This document shows, piece after piece, positions 59,836-64,000 of a stretch of 64,000 nt of DNA. This DNA comes from Betaproteobacteria bacterium (GTDB taxonomy: Bacteria > Pseudomonadota > Gammaproteobacteria > Burkholderiales > SG8-39). How positions within the stretch are numbered: position 1 is the first letter of the stretch; the number at the start of each line of letters is the position of its first letter. The stretch covers positions 21,104 to 85,103 of the forward strand of contig VBCA01000007.1 of NCBI GenBank assembly GCA_005881575.1, in the 5' to 3' direction. Made by a program: the position numbers and the translations under genes. Below the pieces are notes generated by a model. That model made no database searches, was not told the DNA's origin, and saw only the letters and a program-made list of their open reading frames with translations.

Positions 59836-60960
59836 ATGAAGAAGCTTCTCATCGCATCGGCAGTCTCGGCCGCGTTCGCGGCCCCCACCCTCGCGCTGGC
59901 CCAGGCGGCCAGGGCTCCGACGCTCTCGCAAGTGCTCGATGCTTCCGGCCTCAACGTGAGCGGGTACCTCGACGCCGGCTATTCCTACGCCAACCGGAAC
60001 GTCCAAACCCCTTCTACGACCCGGGTGTTCGATGCGCAGAACAACTCCTTCGCGCTGCACCAGTTCGGCCTGCAGGTCGCCAAGCAGCCCAGCCGGGGGT
60101 TCGGCGGCGTGGTCAATATCACGGCGGGGTCGGACGCCCAGGTGATCCAGGCCTTCCCTGACGCGAGCGGTTCCATGTTCGATATCACCCAGGCCTACGG
60201 GCAGTACGCGTCCGGCGACCTCACCCTGATGGCGGGTAAGTTCGTCACGCTCGCGGGGAGCGAGGCGATCTGGAGCCCGAGCAACAACAACTTCTCCCGC
60301 TCGATCCTGTTTGGGGCCATACCGTTCACCCATACCGGCGTGCGCGCGGGCTATGCCGTGAGCAACACGGTCACTCTCTACGGGGGCGTCAACAACGGCT
60401 GGGATCAGCTCACCGACGCGAACAAGGGCAAGACGCTCGAGCTCGGGGCGTCGATCATTCCCATCAAGCCGCTGACCATCAACGTCACGGGTTACTTCGG
60501 CCAGGAACGGGCGACGCCACCTGGAGCGCCCCCCGCCGGCGGGGTTGCCCAGGATCAGCGCCAGCTCCTCAACGTCGTCGCGACCTACACCATCAACAAC
60601 CGCATGAGCGCCGGCGGAGAGGTCCTGTCCGTCAGCCAGGACAGAGCCGCCGGGTCGGCGAAGTACAACGGCGTCGCGGGCTACTTCACCTACAACCTCA
60701 ACCGGGAGTGGCGTCTGGCGGCACGTGCGGAGATGTTCGACGACAAGAACGGCTTTCACTTCAGCCCTGCTGGCTTTACCACCAGTGATACGAAGTACAA
60801 CGAGATAACCGCTACGCTGGCCTACCTGCCTAACAGCAGCGTGGAACTGCGCGGCGAGATTCGCGGGGAGCGGGCGAACAACGCCGTTTTCATCAACTCG
60901 GACGGCACCACCGCCAAATCCATGCAGTCTCTCGGCTTCCAGGGCATTTACAAGTTCTGA
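59836..60960 (+). CDS. Outer-membrane beta-barrel porin (OmpL-like)
   Basis: A 374-residue exported protein with signal peptide (APTLALAQ) and alternating beta strands: LNVSGYLDAGYSYANRN, ALHQFGLQVAKQPSRGFGGVVNI, YGQYASGDLTLMAGKFVTLAGSE and a terminal aromatic SLGFQGIYKF, the usual barrel end. The pattern fits the OmpL-like putative beta-barrel porin 2 family. GAAAGGA precedes the ATG at 59836. It probably carries small solutes across the outer membrane. Confidence 0.85.
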   Translation: MKKLLIASAVSAAFAAPTLALAQAARAPTLSQVLDASGLNVSGYLDAGYSYANRNVQTPSTTRVFDAQNNSFALHQFGLQVAKQPSRGFGGVVNITAGSDAQVIQAFPDASGSMFDITQAYGQYASGDLTLMAGKFVTLAGSEAIWSPSNNNFSRSILFGAIPFTHTGVRAGYAVSNTVTLYGGVNNGWDQLTDANKGKTLELGASIIPIKPLTINVTGYFGQERATPPGAPPAGGVAQDQRQLLNVVATYTINNRMSAGGEVLSVSQDRAAGSAKYNGVAGYFTYNLNREWRLAARAEMFDDKNGFHFSPAGFTTSDTKYNEITATLAYLPNSSVELRGEIRGERANNAVFINSDGTTAKSMQSLGFQGIYKF

Positions 60961-61017
60961 CCCGCCGGAGCGGCGGCGAGGCGAGTTGCAAGCGCGTGAG
61001 CAGGCCGGGGGACTTCT

Positions 61018-61614
61018 CTAGTCCTTCGGCCGGCCGCGCGCGAGCGCGTCGCGCCGCACGATCTCCTCGACCATGGCGCGGAACCGGCGCTCGACGATCC
61101 TGCGCACGATCGGCATGCCGATCAGCGGAGGCAGGGAAAACGCCGGGATGAAGCGCCCGCTGTAGTCGAACCTCACCCCCGCAGCCGAGGTCCCGAGCTC
61201 GTAGCGCGTTTCCAGCTCCCGGATGTTTCCGGCGACGCGGCGCGCGTCGATGCGGCGCGGCGGCTGCTCGAGCACCTCGAGCGTCACGTCGACAGGCTGT
61301 CTGTAGAAGAAAAATCCGAACTCGCCCTTCTGCTCCACTAGGGCGCGGTTGCCTTCGCGCGACACGATGCGCGAGGTTTTCATGTCCGGTATGAATTGGG
61401 CGAGATTGTCGTAATCCGAGAGCACCTCCCAGGCGATGCGCGCGTCGACCTGCATCAGGGCCGATGCGTTGACCGTGATGAATTCTCCTTGCCGCTCGAT
61501 ACGGGTCTCGATGGCCTCGGCGGCAGCGGCGCGCACAAGGCCCGGCGCGACGGCGAGCGTGAAGACGAGAGCGGCGCAGAAGCGCGTCGGAGTCACGGAC
61601 ATGCTCGACAGCAT
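61018..61614 (-). CDS. Exported SRPBCC/polyketide cyclase-like protein
   Basis: A 198-residue protein with an N-terminal signal and an SRPBCC fold: VNASALMQVDARIAWEVLSDYDNLAQFIPDMKTSRIV is the typical first part of this START-like domain, followed by KGEFGFFFYRQPVDVTLEVLE. A helix near the end (PLIGMPIVRRIVERRFRAMVEEI) fits too. It should bind a hydrophobic ligand in the periplasm. It lies next to the Nudix gene on the same strand, gap 36. Confidence 0.78.
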   Translation of the reverse strand: MLSSMSVTPTRFCAALVFTLAVAPGLVRAAAAEAIETRIERQGEFITVNASALMQVDARIAWEVLSDYDNLAQFIPDMKTSRIVSREGNRALVEQKGEFGFFFYRQPVDVTLEVLEQPPRRIDARRVAGNIRELETRYELGTSAAGVRFDYSGRFIPAFSLPPLIGMPIVRRIVERRFRAMVEEIVRRDALARGRPKD

Positions 61615-61650
61615 GCCGCAGCGGCGCGTTGCGCGGCAAGCCTCGCGGAC

Positions 61651-62112
61651 TTACCGGGCGCTGACGCCCAGCCTTTGCGGGAGGGCGAGGATCGCGTCGC
61701 GGTTCGACCAGGAGATCGTGAGTGCGGCTGCCTCGCGCCAGGGCAGCCATTGGTAGCCGAGGTGCTCGGCGGGGTCGAGGGTCACCGGAAGTGGCCCGGG
61801 CACCGAGAGGCTGAACACGTGCTCGAGGTTGTGCGTGACCCCCGGAGCGTAGCGGCTGCGGTGCTTCTTGAAGATCTCGAAGCGGTTCTCGATTCCCCAG
61901 TCGCGCAGATCGTAGCGCGCCGCATCGAGGCCGGTCTCCTCGCGCACCTCGCGGATCGCGGCGTCGCGAAGGGGCTCCGACTCGTGCGCGAGGCTGCCCG
62001 TGACCGACTGCCAGAATCCCTGCCAGCCGGCGCGCTCCATCATCAGCACCTGCAGCTCCGGGGTGTGGATCACCACGAGCACCGAGCGGGGAATTTTGTA
62101 AACAGTGGTCAT
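61651..62112 (-). CDS. nudB: Nudix hydrolase, dihydroneopterin triphosphate diphosphatase type
   Basis: A 153-residue enzyme with the Nudix box GSLAHESEPLRDAAIREVREETGLD (glutamates REVREE present), ending EHLGYQWLPWREAAALTISWSNRDAI, characteristic of NudB. It removes pyrophosphate from dihydroneopterin triphosphate in folate synthesis. The ATG at 62112 gives MTTVYKIPRSVLVVIHT, the usual NudB beginning. Confidence 0.88.
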   Translation of the reverse strand: MTTVYKIPRSVLVVIHTPELQVLMMERAGWQGFWQSVTGSLAHESEPLRDAAIREVREETGLDAARYDLRDWGIENRFEIFKKHRSRYAPGVTHNLEHVFSLSVPGPLPVTLDPAEHLGYQWLPWREAAALTISWSNRDAILALPQRLGVSAR

Positions 62113-62152
62113 GGGGCGGCGGGCCGGGAATGATAGTGCAAAGGAGAAATCC

Positions 62153-62320
62153 ATGATCACGCCGCCGATGGAACCTTTTCCCTCCGGCGAGCGTGTCCAG
62201 ATGCATGGCGCTCCGAGCATTAGCCAGCGAATTTCTTTCGCCCTCGGCATCTTCGACGGCAACTCTCACCTCGTCAAGAAGTGTCGCTCATCGGCGACGC
62301 CACGCATGCCCGCTCCCTGA
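62153..62320 (+). CDS. Small hypothetical protein, 55 residues
   Basis: AAAGGAG sits seven bases before the ATG at 62153, and the frame codes for 55 residues (MITPPMEPFPSGERVQMHG, ISFALGIFDGNSHLVKK and a proline-rich end). No family is recognised. It lies in the 232-base space between the divergent nudB and glycosyltransferase genes. It may be a small gene or a chance frame; the ribosome site is the only support. Confidence 0.3.
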   Translation: MITPPMEPFPSGERVQMHGAPSISQRISFALGIFDGNSHLVKKCRSSATPRMPAP

Positions 62321-62344
62321 CTTGTCGCGTTTCTGTGAAGTCGG

Positions 62345-63451
62345 ATGGAGATGGAGAACCTCGTCACCCGCCGCCACCCCTCCCACGTGAATCCCCCGCG
62401 TGAATCCAGCGTGACCGCTGCGGATCTCGTCATGGGACTGACCGTCATCATCCCCGCCTACAACGAGGCCGAGTTTGTCGGCGACACGATCCGGAGTCTG
62501 CTCGCTCAGACGGTTCCACCCGACCAGATCATCCTGGTCGATGACGGTTCGACCGATGGCACCGGCAATGTGGGGCGTCGCGCCGGTATCACCGTGATTC
62601 GACCTCCGCACAACACGGGCTCCAAAGCAGGCGCGCAAACGTTCGCCCTGCCGTGGGTGCGAACCAAGCTCGTGATGGCGATCGATGCCGACACCACGCT
62701 GGAGCCGACCGCCGTCGAAAGGCTGACGCGCTCGTTCGAGGATCCGGGCGTCGGCGCGGCCTGCGGGTTTGTCCTGCCGCGCCGTATCAAGACCCTGTGG
62801 GAACGGGGTCGCTTCGTCGAATACCTGTTTGCTTTCACTTTCTACAAGCAGGTGCAAGAGTACTACCGCCGACCCATGATCTCGTCGGGCTGCTTCTCGA
62901 TGTACCGAACCGACCTGATGCGCCGTCACGGCGGATGGCCGGGCAGGACGCTGGCCGAGGACATGGATCTCACCTGGACCTTCCACCAGACCGGCGTCGG
63001 GGTGCGCTTCGAGCCCGAGGCGGTGTGCTATCCCATCGAGCCGTACAACTTTCGCTTCATGCGCAGGCAGCTTCGCCGGTGGAGCCACGGCTTCATCCAG
63101 AACATCACCCTGCATTGGAGGGGCGTGCTTACCGTGCCGTTCCTGCGATCGGCGGTGGCAGTGGCCCTGTGGGACGCGATCGTGGCCTCGCTGGTTTTCC
63201 TGATCGTGCTGCCGCTGCTGATCGTCGCGCTGCGAAGCCCATGGCTACTGCTCGCGTATTTCATCGACGCTCCCGCGATCCTGGTGCCGCTCGTGATCGG
63301 CGCGATTCCGCGCCGCGAGTTCGGGCGCACGCTCGCGAGCCTGCCTTCGTTTTTCGTGCTGCGCCTCGTGAACGGATTCTATTTTCTGGAAGCCGTCTGG
63401 TCCGAGTGGTTCCTGCGGCGCTCCTCCCTGACCTACGAGAAAGGACATTAG
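62345..63451 (+). CDS. Family 2 glycosyltransferase with C-terminal membrane segments
   Basis: A 368-residue enzyme with GT2 motifs: LTVIIPAYNEAEFVGDTI, LVDDGSTDGT, MAIDADTTLEP, GCFSMYR, LAEDMDL and QLRRWSHGF (a QxxRW motif), followed by three or four membrane helices. This layout fits processive synthases and related exopolysaccharide enzymes. The start could instead be the GTG at 62411 or ATG at 62432 directly before the catalytic domain. It is followed by two genes that appear to belong with it. Confidence 0.82.
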   Translation: MEMENLVTRRHPSHVNPPRESSVTAADLVMGLTVIIPAYNEAEFVGDTIRSLLAQTVPPDQIILVDDGSTDGTGNVGRRAGITVIRPPHNTGSKAGAQTFALPWVRTKLVMAIDADTTLEPTAVERLTRSFEDPGVGAACGFVLPRRIKTLWERGRFVEYLFAFTFYKQVQEYYRRPMISSGCFSMYRTDLMRRHGGWPGRTLAEDMDLTWTFHQTGVGVRFEPEAVCYPIEPYNFRFMRRQLRRWSHGFIQNITLHWRGVLTVPFLRSAVAVALWDAIVASLVFLIVLPLLIVALRSPWLLLAYFIDAPAILVPLVIGAIPRREFGRTLASLPSFFVLRLVNGFYFLEAVWSEWFLRRSSLTYEKGH

Positions 63452-63453
63452 AC

Positions 63454-63822
63454 ATGAACCCAGGATTGCCAGGAGCCGGTATCGGCGGCCTGTTCTACAT
63501 TTTGAGCGCGCTCTGGATGCCGATCTGCGAGCTTTGGCGCCGGCGGCAGGGCAATGCGCCCGGGCGGTGGCCTTTGGTGGCGAGGCAGTTCGGCATCGCG
63601 GTCGGAATAATCGTCGCCATGAGCGGCGTTTTCTGGGCCCTGGATACCGTGCTCATGCTCCAGCAAGTGGCCGCGCATGCGGCAGGCCAGATGCACGCGA
63701 TGTGGATCTTGCGCGCGTCGGCCCTGGCGGTGACGTCGGGCGTGCTGGCCACGGTGCTCGGCACGGTGCACGTCGTGCGGCTATGCCTGCGGCTGAGTAC
63801 GGTGCGACACGCGGCTCGATGA
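63454..63822 (+). CDS. Membrane protein of the glycosyltransferase cluster
   Basis: A 122-residue protein with hydrophobic segments at about residues 8-25, 45-65 and 85-108. The family is not recognised. It lies two bases after the glycosyltransferase stop codon, with GAAAGGA before the ATG, and overlaps the next gene by four bases (ATGA). Co-translation with both suggests a membrane subunit or accessory of polysaccharide synthesis or export. Confidence 0.6.
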   Translation: MNPGLPGAGIGGLFYILSALWMPICELWRRRQGNAPGRWPLVARQFGIAVGIIVAMSGVFWALDTVLMLQQVAAHAAGQMHAMWILRASALAVTSGVLATVLGTVHVVRLCLRLSTVRHAAR

Positions 63823-64000
63823 CGGCATGCGGGAGCGCAGCGCTCCTGCTCCTGTTGCTGGCGGCTTATTCGCCGAGTAGCGAGGCTCAGGCGGCGGCGC
63901 AAGGCTTGTTGCAACGGGCGGACGCGGCTTACTCGTCGGGGAATCGCGAGCTCGCGAAGAGCCTTTACCGGGCGGTGCTCGCGTCCGATCCCACCAACTC
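63819..64000 (+). CDS. Secreted TPR-repeat protein, cut by window end
   Basis: Begins with ATG at 63819 overlapping the upstream stop. The visible 60 residues are a signal peptide (SAALLLLLLAAYSPSSEAQ) followed by LLQRADAAYSSGNRELAKSLYRAVLASDPTN, the start of a TPR repeat. In polysaccharide clusters such proteins often form outer-membrane export parts together with a glycosyltransferase. The rest lies outside the window. Confidence 0.7.
   Translation, partial: MTACGSAALLLLLLAAYSPSSEAQAAAQGLLQRADAAYSSGNRELAKSLYRAVLASDPTN

Overview
The window is high-GC, densely coded DNA from a proteobacterium, most likely a betaproteobacterium of the Burkholderiales type. The reasons are three Bug/TctC-type periplasmic binding proteins, a complete tripartite tricarboxylate transporter, paired SPFH/NfeD genes, an isoquinoline-oxidoreductase-like molybdenum hydroxylase cluster, a type-2 EF-G, a NudB-type Nudix hydrolase and many short-gap or overlapping (ATGA/GTGA) operons. 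I see no rRNA, tRNA, CRISPR array, integrase or insertion sequence. No gap between supported features exceeds 300 bases.

Left third (1-20 kb): SPFH/NfeD; a PQQ dehydrogenase whose 3' end runs into an antisense cytochrome c remnant; an SGNH hydrolase; a Tat-exported amidohydrolase; an operon of an amidohydrolase with a C-terminal extension and a polyvinyl-alcohol-dehydrogenase-like PQQ/haem enzyme; soxC and soxD; an orphan ABC binding protein; an ACMSD-like amidohydrolase; a Bug protein; a GlcG/HbpS-like protein; and tctC-tctB-tctA. Three decayed gene ends lie in the spaces: cytochrome c, gamma-glutamyltransferase and DUF2277.

Middle (20-40 kb): an MFS transporter, a luciferase-like oxidoreductase, a cyclic-nucleotide/GGDEF protein, a phosphoesterase, then a long minus-strand run. 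That run is iorB, iorA, iorB, soxX, soxY, soxZ, soxA and a DUF4337 gene, with no soxB. A palindromic repeat covers the soxX start codon. Acyl-CoA ligase, SDRs, hotdog thioesterases, an N-acetylornithine carbamoyltransferase and a quinone reductase follow.

Right (40-64 kb): three consecutive secreted alpha/beta hydrolase paralogues that look lower in GC; a methyltransferase overlapping a Bug gene; CDGSH and cold-shock proteins; a frameshifted GGDEF gene; an ECF sigma/anti-sigma operon with a TPR/beta-barrel protein; a GNAT enzyme; an esterase; EF-G2; cardiolipin synthase with an EEP-family enzyme; an outer-membrane porin; Nudix; and the start of a glycosyltransferase/TPR cluster cut by the window end.

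Taken together the region reads as an oxidative, periplasm-centred accessory landscape: PQQ, haem and molybdenum dehydrogenases, exported hydrolases, and organic acid uptake. The most unusual parts are the soxB-less Sox genes with a SoxY lacking the standard C-terminus beside two molybdenum hydroxylases, the tctB start codon changed to ATA, and the hydrolase trio.
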